Source of the DNA: Pyxidicoccus trucidator
GTDB lineage: Bacteria > Myxococcota > Myxococcia > Myxococcales > Myxococcaceae
NCBI RefSeq assembly: GCF_010894435.1
Contig: NZ_JAAIXZ010000009.1
Coordinates: forward strand, 167,342 to 231,341
Direction: 5' to 3'
DNA: 64,000 nt
Each line of letters begins with the position of its first letter. Positions within the stretch are counted from its first letter, which is position 1. Below the pieces are notes generated by a model. That model was not told where the DNA came from, searched no databases, and was given only the letters and a program-made list of their open reading frames with translations. Of this stretch, positions 52,491-62,506 are shown piece by piece. The position numbers were made by a program, and so were the translations under genes.

Positions 52491-52763
52491 GTCGTGCTCC
52501 TACGCGTTGCGGGGTGAGCCGCCCGGGATGGGGCCGGCTGCTGACGACAAAGGAAAGCATACTTTCCGTGAAAAACCTATACCGCCAGTCTGTCATAAAT
52601 TTACGGTTTAGCGGGAATCCCTTGTCACGAGACTGCAAACCCTGGGGGGTCCAAACAATCCCAGCTGCGGGAATCGGCAATCCCAGACACGGACATCGCA
52701 GCCGTCGTGACACGGGGCGACGACGCGAAGCGCCAGGGCGTGCGGCTTGCAGCCCTCCCCGCC

Positions 52764-54065
52764 ATGACTTCCACCCCCACCTTCAGCGCGGAAGCCCGGC
52801 CGGTCGACACGGGCGAGCGCGTCATCCTGCTCGACACACTGCGCGGCTTCGCGCTGTGCGGCGTCTTCATGGCCAACGTCTACCTGTGGTTCAGCGGGCG
52901 GATGTTCCTGTCACGCGCGCAGTACGAGTCGACCTACGGGGACCCGACCAGGCTGGACAGCATCGTCAACCACGCCTTCGGCCCGCTGATCAGCGGCAGG
53001 TTCATCACCATCTTCTCGTTCCTGTTCGGCCTGGGGTTCGCGGTGCAGTTGGGGCGCGCCGAGCTCCGCGGCACCTCGGGGATTCCCCTCTACGTGCGAC
53101 GGCTGGTGGTGATGCTGGGCCTTGGCCTCGCGCACCTGTTCCTCCTCTTCCAGGGAGACATCGTCAGCACGTACGCCCTGCTGGGCTTCGCGCTGCTGCT
53201 GTTCCATGGGCGGTCGGACCGCACCCTCCTCGTCTGGGCCGCGGGGTTCATCCTGCTCGGCGTTCCGCTGGGACAGCTGGCGCTGCGGCTGCCCCAACTG
53301 CTGGGCTCGCCGGGCGCGGCGGAAGCCCTGAAGGCCGCCAACGAGCACGCCACGGTCGTCCGGGCCCGGGTGCTGGAGGCCTTCATGCACGGCTCGTGGC
53401 TCGACACGGTGCGCGACGGCGCGGCGTATTACGTCGGGGACCTCTTCCGGGGGCTCCGCATGTTCCTGCCCGTCATCGTCGGCCGCTTCCTGCTGGGCCT
53501 GTGGGCAGGGCGCCGCCGCCTCTTCCACGACGCGCCCCGGCACCTGGGCTTCTTCCGCCGGCTGCTCGGGTGGGGCCTCGGGGTGGGGCTGCTCACCAGC
53601 GGCCTGGGCGTGCTCGTCGGGCAGCTCATGCAGCGCAAGGTGCTGCTGCCGGACACCCTCCCGTGGCTGCCCTGGGTGATGGGGCCGGTGCGCAACCTCG
53701 CGGAGCTGGGGATGGCGGGGGCCTACGTCGCGGCCATCACCCTGCTCTTCCAGCGCGCCCCGTGGCGGCGGCTGCTGGAGGTGCTCGCGCCGGTGGGCCG
53801 CATGGCGCTGTCGAACTACCTGCTGCAGACGGTGATGGGCGTGCTGCTCTTCTACGGCTACGGGCTGGGCCTCATGGGCCGCCTGGGCTCGGCGGCGCAG
53901 CTGGGGGTGGCATTGACGCTGTTCGCCCTCCAGCTCGTCCTCAGCCATCTCTGGCTGAGGCGCTTCCGCTTCGGCCCCGTCGAGTGGGTGACGCGCTCAC
54001 TGACGTACGGCGGGGCACAGCCCATGCGCCGTGCCCCGGCGCCCGAGGAGGTGGTGAACGCCTGA
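52764..54065 (+). CDS. DUF418 family integral membrane protein
   Basis: 433 residues from ATG 52764; an in-frame GTG 52707 adds 19 residues, and neither has a good ribosome site. Typical DUF418 features: LLDTLRGFALCGVFMANV near the N-terminus, GRFITIFSFLFGLGFAVQ, many membrane helices, and the C-terminal PVGRMALSNYLLQTV, GPVEWVTRSLTYG. Probably 10-12 spans. Function of the family is not known. It is convergent with the golvesin-domain gene, only 4 bp apart. Confidence 0.88.
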   Translation: MTSTPTFSAEARPVDTGERVILLDTLRGFALCGVFMANVYLWFSGRMFLSRAQYESTYGDPTRLDSIVNHAFGPLISGRFITIFSFLFGLGFAVQLGRAELRGTSGIPLYVRRLVVMLGLGLAHLFLLFQGDIVSTYALLGFALLLFHGRSDRTLLVWAAGFILLGVPLGQLALRLPQLLGSPGAAEALKAANEHATVVRARVLEAFMHGSWLDTVRDGAAYYVGDLFRGLRMFLPVIVGRFLLGLWAGRRRLFHDAPRHLGFFRRLLGWGLGVGLLTSGLGVLVGQLMQRKVLLPDTLPWLPWVMGPVRNLAELGMAGAYVAAITLLFQRAPWRRLLEVLAPVGRMALSNYLLQTVMGVLLFYGYGLGLMGRLGSAAQLGVALTLFALQLVLSHLWLRRFRFGPVEWVTRSLTYGGAQPMRRAPAPEEVVNA

Positions 54066-54069
54066 GGCG

Positions 54070-55509
54070 TCAGCGCACCTGGATGGCGTCCGCCATGACG
54101 ACGTAGCCCGCGGTCGTCCAGCGGCTCAGCTGCACCTTGTTCCAGCCGGCCGGGAAGGCCCAGGTGCCCAGCGTGTTCCACCGGCCGCCGTTGACCTGCT
54201 GGTTCACGTTCACCGTGACGTTGCCCGACGCGGTGGTGACGATGAAGGGCGCGGTCGGCGAGCGGTTGGTGCCCGCCACCCACCACGCGTCGAGGGTCTT
54301 CGTGGCGGCCGCCGGCAGGTAGAACTCGAAGACGGCCGGCGCGGAGATGGCCTCGGTGGAGGCGTAGTAGTAGCCGCTGCCGTAGAAGCCGGCGCTGGTG
54401 CCCTGGGCCCAGGTGCCCACCATCGAGAAGCGCGCGTTGGCGGCGTTGTTGTTGGCGTTGTGGCTGTCGACGACGAGGGCCGTGCCCGTACCGCCGCCCG
54501 TGGTCCACAGGTACGTCACGTCGACCCAGTCGTTGTTGCTCATCCCCAGGTCCGTCCAGAACGAGCCATCCGCGATGTCGATGCCCGCGGGGTTGGACGG
54601 CCGGCGCCCGAACTGGTCCAGCCCACCGTTGTAGCCATCCTGGTAGGCGGCCTGGGCCTCGGGCTTGCCCTGCGGCAGGTTCTTCCACATCTCGCGGACG
54701 CTGGAGAGATTCCAGTAGTCGTCCTTCGTGTTCCACGGCCCCACGTCCCAGACGGACGTCGTCGTGCACTTCGCCGTCTTCGAGTAGCACACCCGCACCT
54801 GGTACTCGGAGCCCCCCTTGGACGCGAGCGCCCGGCGCGACGGCAGCGCCACGAAGCGGTCATTGGTCTTGATGACATGGCCGTTGGCCGTCGTGCCGCC
54901 CACCAGCCCCTCGCGCGTGGCATAGATGCGGTAGCTCAACGGGGCCAGGCTCTGCACCGCGTCCTGGGAGGTGCCGCCCTCCAGGCTCCCCTCCAGCTTC
55001 ACCTCGCCTACCAGGGGACCTCGGCCGTGCTCGTCCGCCAGGAGCGCCAGCCGCACCTGCACCTCGGTGCCGGCGCGGGGCAGGCGCACGGCCTCTCCCG
55101 CGGTGGAGGTGCTCCACTCGCTCCAGGCGCCGCTGAGGGTACGTACCCGGACGTCCACCTCCAGCTCCATGCCAGGGAAGAGCTTCGCCTGGAGCAGCGG
55201 GCGGACGGTGTCCACGGGCTGCTCCAGCCCGCGGGCCGGGAAGGTGTAGAGGCCCATCAGCCGCCGGTGTCCCTCGGGCCTGCGCATGACGCCGGAGGGC
55301 TCGAACAGCAGCCCGTCGCGGGTGCGCACGAGCTCGCTCGTGCCCTCTCCCGTGGCCAGCTCCTCCACCCAGCTCACGGCACTTCCCGCCGGGGACTCAC
55401 GAAGGGACTCCGTGCCGGGCGCCACGGAGGGCTCCGAGAGCGCGGCGCCTCCCATCAGCGAGGCACCGCACATCACCGTCATGAACGTCGACCGCCACTT
55501 CGAGCGCAT
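54070..55509 (-). CDS. Secreted protein with golvesin C-terminal-like domain
   Basis: 479 residues with GGAG before ATG 55509. A signal peptide and an N-terminal beta-sandwich region ([18 protein letters not shown]) are followed by a central domain with a Cys pair ([15 protein letters not shown]) and Trp-rich segments ([14 protein letters not shown]). The C-terminal 130 residues match the golvesin carbohydrate-binding-like domain ([39 protein letters not shown]). Likely binds cell-wall or matrix glycans. Confidence 0.8.
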   Translation of the reverse strand: MRSKWRSTFMTVMCGASLMGGAALSEPSVAPGTESLRESPAGSAVSWVEELATGEGTSELVRTRDGLLFEPSGVMRRPEGHRRLMGLYTFPARGLEQPVDTVRPLLQAKLFPGMELEVDVRVRTLSGAWSEWSTSTAGEAVRLPRAGTEVQVRLALLADEHGRGPLVGEVKLEGSLEGGTSQDAVQSLAPLSYRIYATREGLVGGTTANGHVIKTNDRFVALPSRRALASKGGSEYQVRVCYSKTAKCTTTSVWDVGPWNTKDDYWNLSSVREMWKNLPQGKPEAQAAYQDGYNGGLDQFGRRPSNPAGIDIADGSFWTDLGMSNNDWVDVTYLWTTGGGTGTALVVDSHNANNNAANARFSMVGTWAQGTSAGFYGSGYYYASTEAISAPAVFEFYLPAAATKTLDAWWVAGTNRSPTAPFIVTTASGNVTVNVNQQVNGGRWNTLGTWAFPAGWNKVQLSRWTTAGYVVMADAIQVR

Positions 55510-55646
55510 GGGCTGACTCCTCGGGAAGATTGCTTTCCCTGAATAGCCCTACAGCGCTTCTTTGTCTCCAAGAACCTGAGAATGACATGCGCCATCGGTT
55601 CACTCGCGGGCACGAGGAACCGGTGGCGCACGCAGTCGCGGAGGAC

Positions 55647-56606
55647 CTAGCCGGGCTTCGGGCGCGCCGCGCGGACGGCGCGCGTCACTCCCGTCACGAC
55701 GAGCAGGATGGCGATGCCGGCGATGGCGCCGAACACCGCATCGAGCACCGTGGGGAGGAGCGCGGCCAGGACACCGCCGATACCCGGCACGGTGCCCGCG
55801 CCGTGCGCGAGGTTCTCGATGAGGTGGTGCACGGGCGGAATGCCGTGGGTGAGGATGCCGCCGCCGACCATGAACATGGCGACGGTGCCGGCGACGGAGA
55901 GCGTCTTCATCAGATAGGGGGCGCCCACCAGGAGTCCCCGGCCCAGCGCGCGCTGGAACCCGCGAAAGGGGCTGGTGCCCTTCTTCGCGCTGAGGATGAT
56001 CCCCGCGTCGTCGAGTTTGACGATGCCGGCGACCAGGCCATAGACGCCGACCGTCATGATGAGGGAGATGCCGACGAGGACGGCGACCCGCTGCCCGAAG
56101 GTCGCGGCGGCGACGGTGCCCAGCGAGATGACGATGATCTCCGCGGACAGCACGAAGTCGGTCCGGACCGCGCCTTTGATCTTCTCCTTCTCGAAGTCGA
56201 CGATGTCCACCGCGGGGTCGGCGACAGCCTTGACGAGTTCGTCATGGTGGGCCGCGTCCTCGTCCTTGCTGTGCAGGAACTTGTGGGCCAGCTTCTCCAC
56301 GCCCTCGAAGCAGAGGAAGGCACCGCCCAGCATCAGCAGGGGAACGATGGCCCAGGGAATCAGGGCGCTGATGGCCAGCGCGGCGGGCACCAGGATGGCC
56401 TTGTTGACCAGGGAGCCCTTGGCGACCGCCCAGACCACGGGCAGCTCGCGGTCCGCCGTGACGCCGGTCACCTGCTCCGCGTTCAGCGCGAGGTCGTCAC
56501 CCAGGACGCCAGCGGTCTTCTTGGTCGCGAGCTTGGTCATGGCCGCGACGTCATCCAGCAGGCTGGCGATGTCATCCAGCAGGGCAAACAGGCTACTTCC
56601 GGCCAC
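55647..56606 (-). CDS. DUF808 family (YedI-like) membrane protein
   Basis: 319 residues from GTG 56606, giving the conserved [20 protein letters not shown] start with GAGGAAGA upstream. Further family features are [20 protein letters not shown] and [13 protein letters not shown], with several membrane helices ([34 protein letters not shown]). Function of the family is unknown; a transport role is often guessed. The long open frame upstream of the GTG is Pro/Arg-rich and not conserved in type, so is left out. Confidence 0.85.
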   Translation of the reverse strand: MAGSSLFALLDDIASLLDDVAAMTKLATKKTAGVLGDDLALNAEQVTGVTADRELPVVWAVAKGSLVNKAILVPAALAISALIPWAIVPLLMLGGAFLCFEGVEKLAHKFLHSKDEDAAHHDELVKAVADPAVDIVDFEKEKIKGAVRTDFVLSAEIIVISLGTVAAATFGQRVAVLVGISLIMTVGVYGLVAGIVKLDDAGIILSAKKGTSPFRGFQRALGRGLLVGAPYLMKTLSVAGTVAMFMVGGGILTHGIPPVHHLIENLAHGAGTVPGIGGVLAALLPTVLDAVFGAIAGIAILLVVTGVTRAVRAARPKPG

Positions 56607-56690
56607 GAGCGTCTTCCTCTGTCTATGGGTCGGCTCCCGGGCACCTCCGAGAGCGGACCGGGGCGGCGCCTGGGTGGCTCCGGTCCCGGT

Positions 56691-56705
56691 GGGTGGGTGG
56701 GTGGG
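56691..56705 (+). promoter_or_regulatory. Four-run G-quadruplex motif in divergent intergenic region
   Basis: GGGTGGGTGGGTGGG, four G3 runs with single-T loops, the sequence class known to form very stable parallel quadruplexes. It lies between the divergent DUF808 and zinc-ribbon/J-domain genes, about 85 bp upstream of the DUF808 start. Confidence 0.6.
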
Positions 56706-56847
56706 TATACCTCGGCTGGCCGACCAGGGCACGCGCCCCCCTCCTTGATACCGGCGGTTTCTGGATCTCCGAGGCCGATTCGGGCATTCGGGAGAGCTGC
56801 GTTCGACGGCTCAGGGGACAGGGGCCCACATCCAGCGAGGGAACCGC

Positions 56848-58056
56848 ATGCGAGCCTGTCCGTGCTGCCTGGAGCCGCTGACGTCCGGCATCCTGGGCCT
56901 CGGGGGCCGCCGCCTGACGGGCACCTGTGCGGTCTGTGGGGATGCCGTGTGCCAGACCTGTGTCGGCACGCGGGCACTGGACGCGGGAGCTCCGAGGAAG
57001 CGGGTGTGCCGGTCCTGCCTGTGGGAGCACCTGGCGGACCGGGGCGAGACACCGCCCTTCCCCGCGCCGCCCGGGCAACGAGAGCGGGCGGCACGGGCCG
57101 CGCGTGAGTCGTGCGTCCACCCACGCGTGAAGCAGTGCATGGGCTTCTGCCCGGACTGTGGTGACGAGGTCGACTGGAAGGATGAGCACGGCAACCCGGC
57201 CTGTGACGCCTGTGGTGCGCCCTCGCATCCGCTCTTCAACTGCTGCTGGGCGTGCGGCGAGTCGTTCGAGGAGGACCACGAGCCCCGCCCCGTCGCCAGG
57301 GGGTACAGGCTCGAGTTCGACTGCGACGCCGCCAACTGCACGGGGAAGCTGGCATGGCTCATGCCCTTCTGCCCCTGGTGTGGCGAGGCCAGGCACTGGC
57401 AACACCCCGGGAACGGTGGCCTGGAGTGCATGAAGTGCGAGAGCAGCCTCGACCGGGGGTGGGTCTTCTGCGTGCACTGTGGAGAGGAGACACCGCTTCC
57501 CGAGGACTGCGCCCGGTGCGCCCAGGGCCTGGAAGAGGCGCAGTCCGCCGCCCGCTGTGAGGACTGCCGGAACATCGTGTGCGGGGACTGCTTCGACCTC
57601 CGCGTCGTCCCGGGGGAGTTCGGCGCGAAGCACGAGAAGCTGCTGTGCTCCACCTGTGGAGTGAGGTTCGACCGCGCCGCCGACACCGTCGAGCCACAGG
57701 CCGAGGCGGAGGAGCCGCGGGCCGACGCGGACGACGACGCGCCCGAAGCGGACGAAGACGAAGCGGACGCGCCCGAGGAGGACGAGGACGAACCCGAGGA
57801 CGAACCCGAGGCGGACGAAGAGGCGCCACGGGAGCCCGCTGCTCCCCGTGACGCACCGCCCCCCTCACCGTGGGAGGTGCTCGGAGTCCCACCCCAGACA
57901 CCACTTCCCGAGGTGAGGCGGGCCTACCTCGCGCTGGTGGCCCAGTACCATCCCGACAAGGTCGCCCAGCTGGGTCCGAAGCTTCAGGCGCTGGCCCAGG
58001 ATGAGACGCGCCGCATCATCGAAGCCTGGGAGCGGGTTCGTAAGCAGTCGCGGTGA
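56848..58056 (+). CDS. Multi-zinc-ribbon protein with C-terminal J domain
   Basis: 402 residues with GAGGG before ATG 56848. Residues 1-275 hold about a dozen CxxC pairs (ACPCCLEPL, CAVCGDAVCQTC, CPDCGDEVD, CWACGE, CPWCGEA, CVHCGEE). This indicates a row of zinc ribbons. A very acidic linker follows (EDEDEPEDEPEADEE). The last 60 residues are a J domain with YHPDK near 368, the DnaK-stimulating motif. It is probably a specialised DnaK co-chaperone that recruits clients through its ribbons. Confidence 0.85.
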   Translation: MRACPCCLEPLTSGILGLGGRRLTGTCAVCGDAVCQTCVGTRALDAGAPRKRVCRSCLWEHLADRGETPPFPAPPGQRERAARAARESCVHPRVKQCMGFCPDCGDEVDWKDEHGNPACDACGAPSHPLFNCCWACGESFEEDHEPRPVARGYRLEFDCDAANCTGKLAWLMPFCPWCGEARHWQHPGNGGLECMKCESSLDRGWVFCVHCGEETPLPEDCARCAQGLEEAQSAARCEDCRNIVCGDCFDLRVVPGEFGAKHEKLLCSTCGVRFDRAADTVEPQAEAEEPRADADDDAPEADEDEADAPEEDEDEPEDEPEADEEAPREPAAPRDAPPPSPWEVLGVPPQTPLPEVRRAYLALVAQYHPDKVAQLGPKLQALAQDETRRIIEAWERVRKQSR

Positions 58057-58178
58057 CGCGCTGCGGCCACTCCGCTGTGTTCACAATCATCCACCCGTAT
58101 CGACCGCCGACCGGGTGTCCAATATTGCACGTCCCTTACTGGTGCCACGAAGATGCGGCGGCTCCTCAAGGGGGATCA

Positions 58179-60968
58179 ATGCAGGCAAATCGCAGACTGC
58201 TGCTCCGAAGCGTTTCCAGAGCTGTCATCGCCGCGTTGCTGCTGTCCGTCGTCATGGCGGCTCGCCCCGCCTCCGCCGCACCCTACACACTCTTCGAGAG
58301 CGGTCAGGTCCGGCCCCTGGCGCTCTCTCCCAATGGGAAGCTGCTCTTCGCGGTCAACACACCCGACAACCGCCTGGAGATCTTCCAAGTCACCCACAAC
58401 GGCCTCGCCCACCGTGGCTCGGTGTCGGTGGGGATGGAGCCCGTCGCCGTCGCCGCTCGGACCAACGACGAGGTCTGGGTCGTCAACCACCTGTCCGACA
58501 GCATCAGCGTCGTGCGCATCGACGCAGGCGGGACTGGCGGCGCCGTGGTGCGGACGCTGCTCGTCGGCGATGAGCCGCGCGACATCGTCTTCGCCGGGCC
58601 GGGCCGCAGGCGTGCCTTCATCACCGCCGCGCACCGGGGACAGAATGCGCCCTTCGACCCGCAGCTCACCACGCCGGGTGTCGGCCGGGCCGACGTCTGG
58701 GTGTTCGACGCGGAGAACCTGGGCAACACGCTCGGCGGCAGCCCACTCACCATCATCCCCCTCTTCGGAGACACGCCCCGCGCGCTCGCGGCGACACCGG
58801 ACGGCTCGCGCGTCTACGCGGCGGTGTTCCACTCCGGCAACCGCACCACGGTCCTCGGCGAAGCGCTCGTCCCCGATGGCGGCGAGGAGGTAGGCGGCGG
58901 CCCCGGCCCCAACATCAACTTCCAGGGCGTGCCGGCGCCGGAGGCCTCCGTCCTCCTCAAGTACAACGGCCAGGACTGGCTGGACGTGCTGGGCCGCTCC
59001 TGGACGGACAAGGTGAGGTTCTCCCTGCCGGACAAGGACGTGTTCGCCATCTCCGCCACCGCCAATCCTCCGGCGCCAGTCTCCGGCCCGTCCGGTGTCT
59101 ACACCGGCGTGGGCACCATCCTGTTCAACATGGCCGTCAACCCCGTGAACGGGAAGGTCTACGTCAGCAACACCGAGGCCCGGAACGACCTGCGCTTCGA
59201 GGGGCCCGGCCTCTTCGCGGGCAGCAGCCTCCGGGGCCACCTGCATGAGAGCCGCATCACCGTGCTGGGCTCGGGCGTGAAGCCCCGGCACCTCAACAAG
59301 CACATCGACTACGACACCTGCTGCGCGCCCGTGCCCAACGCGGAGGGCGAGAAGAGCCTCGCGCAGCCGCTGGGGATGTCCGTGTCCTCCGACGGCGCCA
59401 CCCTCTACGTCGCGGCGTTCGGCTCGTCCAAGCTGGGCGTGTACTCCACCGCCGCGCTGGAGGCCGACACCTTCGTGCCGAGCACGGCCAACCAGATTCA
59501 GCTGAGCGGCGGCGGCCCCACCGGCGTGGTGCTGGACGAGGCGCGCGGCCGGCTCTACGTGCTGACGCGCTTCGACAACGCCATCTCCGTGGTCAACACC
59601 ACCACGCGCCAGGAAGTCGCGCACCTGCCCATGTTCAACCCGGAGCCGGCGAGCGTGGTGCAGGGGCGTCCGTTCCTCTACGACGCGCGGCGGAGCTCCA
59701 GCCATGGCGACTCGTCCTGCGCGAGCTGCCACATCTTCGGCGACTTCGACAGCCTGGTCTGGGACCTGGGCAACCCGGATGGCGTCGTGAAGGCCAACCC
59801 CAGCCCCGTCATCCCCATCCTGCCCGAGTTCGGCGACGACCCCACCCTCGGCCAGGACACGTCCTTCCATCCCCTCAAGGGCCCGATGGCCACGCAGAGC
59901 CTGCGCGGCATGGCCAACCACGGCCCCATGCACTGGCGGGGTGACAGGAATGGCGGGAGCGAAGCGGCCAACGCCCAGCCGAACGGCGGCGCCTTCAACG
60001 AGGGCGTGGCCTTCAAGCAGTTCAACCCCGCGTTCATGGACCTGCTCGGGCGCAGCGCGCAGCTCACGCCCCAGGAGATGCAGAAGTTCACCGACTTCGC
60101 CCTCCAGATCGCCTACCCGCCCAACCCCATCCGCAACCTGGACAACTCGCTGACGCCCGCGCAGCAGGCAGGGAAGGACTTCTTCGCCAACGTCACCAGC
60201 GACTTCCAGGGCTCGTGTCAGTCCTGCCACACGCTGGACCTTGGCGCGAATCCCAGCGAGGGCGCCTTCAAGGGCTTCTTCGGCGCCGACGGCCGCTCGG
60301 GCTTCGATGCGGGACGGCAGTTCCCCAAGGTGCCCCACCTGCGGAACATGTACCAGAAGGTCGGCATGTTCGGCGTGGCGTTCGAATCCGGAACCGTCCC
60401 CGGAGATGCGTTCCTCGGCGACCAGATTCGCGGCTTCGGCTTCAACAGCGATGGCACCATCCCCACCCTGTTCCGCTTCAACAGCGGCTTCGACCTGTCG
60501 CTGCTCAACCCCGTGGGCATTCCGCATACGCCCCAGGGCCGCGAGGCGAAGAAGAACATGGAGCTGTACATGCTGGCCTTCGAGAGCAACCTGGCGCCCA
60601 TCGTCGGGCAGCAGGTGACGCTCACCGCGAGCAACGCGGCCGTGGCCGGTCCTCGTCTCGGCCTCCTGCTGGCCCGCGCGCAGGCTGGCGAGTGCGAGCT
60701 GGTCGCGAAGGGGCGGAGCGGACAGCAGGAGGAGGGGTTCCTCTACGTGGGGAGCGGGCAGTTCCTGAGCGACCAGCAGGCGCGGCCCTTCATCTCCAGC
60801 ACCGCCCTTCGCGGGTCCGCGGGGAGGTACTACGGCACGCTGACGTTCACCTGCGCGCCTCCCGGCTCGGGCCCGCGCATGGCGCTGGACAGAGACCTCG
60901 ACGGGTACCTGGACGGTGACGAGCGGGCCGCCGGGACCGACCCGGCGAATCCCCTCAGTCACCCCTGA
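58179..60968 (+). CDS. Secreted beta-propeller dihaem cytochrome c protein
   Basis: 929 residues from ATG 58179 (AGGGGG upstream). A signal peptide ends PASAA. Residues 40-480 are YncE-like propeller repeats (PLALSPNGKLLFAVNT, LYVAAFGSSKLGVYS). Two c-type haem sites follow, CASCH near 514 and CQSCH near 680, in a domain like dihaem peroxidases. The C-terminus has a calcium-loop-like DRDLDGYLDGDE. It should act in the periplasm or outside in redox chemistry, possibly as a peroxidase or oxidase. Confidence 0.85.
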   Translation: MQANRRLLLRSVSRAVIAALLLSVVMAARPASAAPYTLFESGQVRPLALSPNGKLLFAVNTPDNRLEIFQVTHNGLAHRGSVSVGMEPVAVAARTNDEVWVVNHLSDSISVVRIDAGGTGGAVVRTLLVGDEPRDIVFAGPGRRRAFITAAHRGQNAPFDPQLTTPGVGRADVWVFDAENLGNTLGGSPLTIIPLFGDTPRALAATPDGSRVYAAVFHSGNRTTVLGEALVPDGGEEVGGGPGPNINFQGVPAPEASVLLKYNGQDWLDVLGRSWTDKVRFSLPDKDVFAISATANPPAPVSGPSGVYTGVGTILFNMAVNPVNGKVYVSNTEARNDLRFEGPGLFAGSSLRGHLHESRITVLGSGVKPRHLNKHIDYDTCCAPVPNAEGEKSLAQPLGMSVSSDGATLYVAAFGSSKLGVYSTAALEADTFVPSTANQIQLSGGGPTGVVLDEARGRLYVLTRFDNAISVVNTTTRQEVAHLPMFNPEPASVVQGRPFLYDARRSSSHGDSSCASCHIFGDFDSLVWDLGNPDGVVKANPSPVIPILPEFGDDPTLGQDTSFHPLKGPMATQSLRGMANHGPMHWRGDRNGGSEAANAQPNGGAFNEGVAFKQFNPAFMDLLGRSAQLTPQEMQKFTDFALQIAYPPNPIRNLDNSLTPAQQAGKDFFANVTSDFQGSCQSCHTLDLGANPSEGAFKGFFGADGRSGFDAGRQFPKVPHLRNMYQKVGMFGVAFESGTVPGDAFLGDQIRGFGFNSDGTIPTLFRFNSGFDLSLLNPVGIPHTPQGREAKKNMELYMLAFESNLAPIVGQQVTLTASNAAVAGPRLGLLLARAQAGECELVAKGRSGQQEEGFLYVGSGQFLSDQQARPFISSTALRGSAGRYYGTLTFTCAPPGSGPRMALDRDLDGYLDGDERAAGTDPANPLSHP

Positions 60969-60975
60969 GGCCGGG

Positions 60976-61003
60976 GCTCACCGCGGACCCACGCGGTGAG
61001 CCT
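60976..61003. terminator. Terminator hairpin between convergent genes
   Basis: GGCTCACCGCG (60976-60986) pairs perfectly with CGCGGTGAGCC (60993-61003) around GACCCA. Confidence 0.7.
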
Positions 61004-61008
61004 CGCGT

Positions 61009-61383
61009 CTATTGAATGGTCAGGGAGAGCTGCTCACCGGCGCGTACGGGCAGCTCTTCCTCGCTGGTGAAGCGCCGCTCGGAGCCGATGCGCTCATCCC
61101 CGAAGGTCCCGATGACCTCGACGCCGAAGCGGACCCTGTCCGCCTCGCCAATCATGTGAGGAGGGATGACGAAGTTGCGGGTCGCCATCCCCGGCACCGT
61201 GCCCAGGCGGATGCGCCGGGCGCCGTTGAGCACGTAGAGGTTGAGGTCGGTGGTCTTCCGGTTCTCCACCTCCACCGTCGTCTTCGGACGAGGAGGCTTC
61301 GAGGGGTCCTCCGCGGTCTGTGCGCCACTGCAGGAGGCCACGAAGACGAGCAGGAGGAGCGGGACAGCCTGGAACGCACGCAT
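61009..61383 (-). CDS. Small lipoprotein, unknown function
   Basis: 124 residues. Lipoprotein signal LLLLVFVASCSGAQ, then a Pro/Lys linker and a beta-rich domain (VEVENRKTTDLNLYVLNGARRIRLGTVPG). The pattern resembles small periplasmic proteins with an Ig-like fold. No catalytic motif. Convergent with the cytochrome gene and divergent from the gene at 61556. Confidence 0.75.
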   Translation of the reverse strand: MRAFQAVPLLLLVFVASCSGAQTAEDPSKPPRPKTTVEVENRKTTDLNLYVLNGARRIRLGTVPGMATRNFVIPPHMIGEADRVRFGVEVIGTFGDERIGSERRFTSEEELPVRAGEQLSLTIQ

Positions 61384-61555
61384 GACAGCTCTCGATTCGC
61401 TGGAGAGAGGGTCATGCTACCAGCCCACCCGGCCGCTCCCCGGCCGTCCCGCGGGGCCGTGCGCGTGTCCGCCAGCGGAAGCGCCTCGGATTGTCAGGCG
61501 GTGGCGGCCCGGCGCGTCGACTGGAGCAAACGAACGACAAGAATCGAAGACCGTC

Positions 61556-62287
61556 ATGACCAGGCTGAACCAGATCATCGCCGTGGAGAAGGGCGTCAAG
61601 ACCCGCTCCCAGCAGGAACTCACGCAGGCCCACCACGAGTTGCAGAAACCCCAGCTCCTCGCCGGCATCTCCCGCACCTATCAGCCCCGTGACGAGGAGG
61701 GCGAGCGCTTCCCGCCCGAGTCCACCCGCGTGCAGGTGCGCACCGACGACGTCCTGAAGAAGACCAAGGAGATCCTCTCCCGGCTCTTTGACGTCACCGC
61801 CACCAAGGACCTCACCAACTGCAACGCCCGGGCGGACGTGCGCGTGGATGGCAAGGTCCTGCTCAAGGGCGCGCCCGCGACCTACCTGCTCTTCCTGGAG
61901 AAGCAGTTGGTGGACCTGCACACCTTCGTGCAGAAGCTCCCCACGCTGGACCCGTCCGAGAGCTGGGTGCCAGACCCGGCGCAGGGCCTGTGGGCGACCG
62001 AGGCGGTGCAGACCGCGAAGACGAAGAAGGTCCCTCGCAACCACGTGAAGTCCGAGGCCACGGAGAAGCACCCGGCCCAGGTGGAGGTGTATTACGAGGA
62101 CATCGTCGTCGGTTACTGGAAGACGGTGAAGTTCTCCGGCGCCCTGCCCGCCATGCGCGTCAACGACATGCTGGAGCGTGTCGAGAAGCTGCAGCAGGCG
62201 GTCAAGTTCGCCCGTGAAGAGGCCAACGCCGTGGAGGTGGAGGAGCTGAAGGCCGGCGATTCCCTCCTCGGCTACCTCTTCGGCTAG
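61556..62287 (+). CDS. Conserved-type protein (DUF7873-like) upstream of a tRNA-like RNA array
   Basis: 243 residues. The N-terminus MTRLNQIIAVEKGVKTRSQQ and the segments ISRTYQPRDEEGERFPPES, ADVRVDGKVLLKGAPATYLLFLEKQL, KKVPRNHVKSEATEKHPAQ and YWKTVKFSGALP match what I recall of DUF7873 proteins, best known from actinobacteria; this is from memory. No signal peptide or nucleotide-binding loop. It is rich in Lys and Glu, with a C-terminal helix (VEKLQQAVKFAREEAN). No terminator lies between it and the tRNA-like units starting 83 bp downstream, so protein and RNA are likely co-expressed. An RNA-binding or RNA-maintenance role is inferred. Confidence 0.8.
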   Translation: MTRLNQIIAVEKGVKTRSQQELTQAHHELQKPQLLAGISRTYQPRDEEGERFPPESTRVQVRTDDVLKKTKEILSRLFDVTATKDLTNCNARADVRVDGKVLLKGAPATYLLFLEKQLVDLHTFVQKLPTLDPSESWVPDPAQGLWATEAVQTAKTKKVPRNHVKSEATEKHPAQVEVYYEDIVVGYWKTVKFSGALPAMRVNDMLERVEKLQQAVKFAREEANAVEVEELKAGDSLLGYLFG

Positions 62288-62336
62288 CCTGAGCGCCGCA
62301 ATACCTTTCGGAGTACAAACTCAAACTCAGCAGCAG

Positions 62337-62369
62337 ACTGACGCCGAGCGTTCCCGGGTCGCCTTCAGT
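62337..62369 (+). other. Hairpin directly before tRNA-like unit 1
   Basis: ACTGA (62337-62341) pairs with TCAGT (62365-62369) and the second arm abuts the T-arm of unit 1. It could be a processing stem or, in another reading, the anticodon-like arm of unit 1. Confidence 0.35.
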
Positions 62370-62506
62370 GCAGGTTCGAGTCCTGCCCCCGTCATCCCAA
62401 CCTGCGACGGGGTAGCCCAACTGGTAGAGGCAAGCGACACCACGAGACCGCGAAGCACCCCAGCATCAGATTCTCACTCCAAGCTCAGCATTCGCTGTCG
62501 CAGGTC
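62370..62506 (+). ncRNA. Circularly permuted tRNA-like unit 1
   Basis: In order: a T-arm with 5-bp stem GCAGG/CCTGC and canonical loop TTCGAGT (62370-62386); the 3' acceptor strand CCCCGTC (62387-62393); a 12-nt joining loop beginning with A; the 5' acceptor strand GACGGGG (62406-62412), complementary over all 7 positions; TA as positions 8-9; and a D-arm GCC/GGC around a loop with AACTGGTAGA (62415-62431). Then GCGACA (62434-62439) can pair with TGTCGC (62496-62501) as an enlarged anticodon-like arm. No GACGGGG occurs upstream, so a normal-order tRNA is excluded. The last stem is the least certain part. Confidence 0.65.

Noticed and set aside
58176-60962. 928-codon open frame antisense to the cytochrome gene
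   Set aside because: High-GC shadow of a real gene with clear haem motifs and signal peptide on the plus strand.
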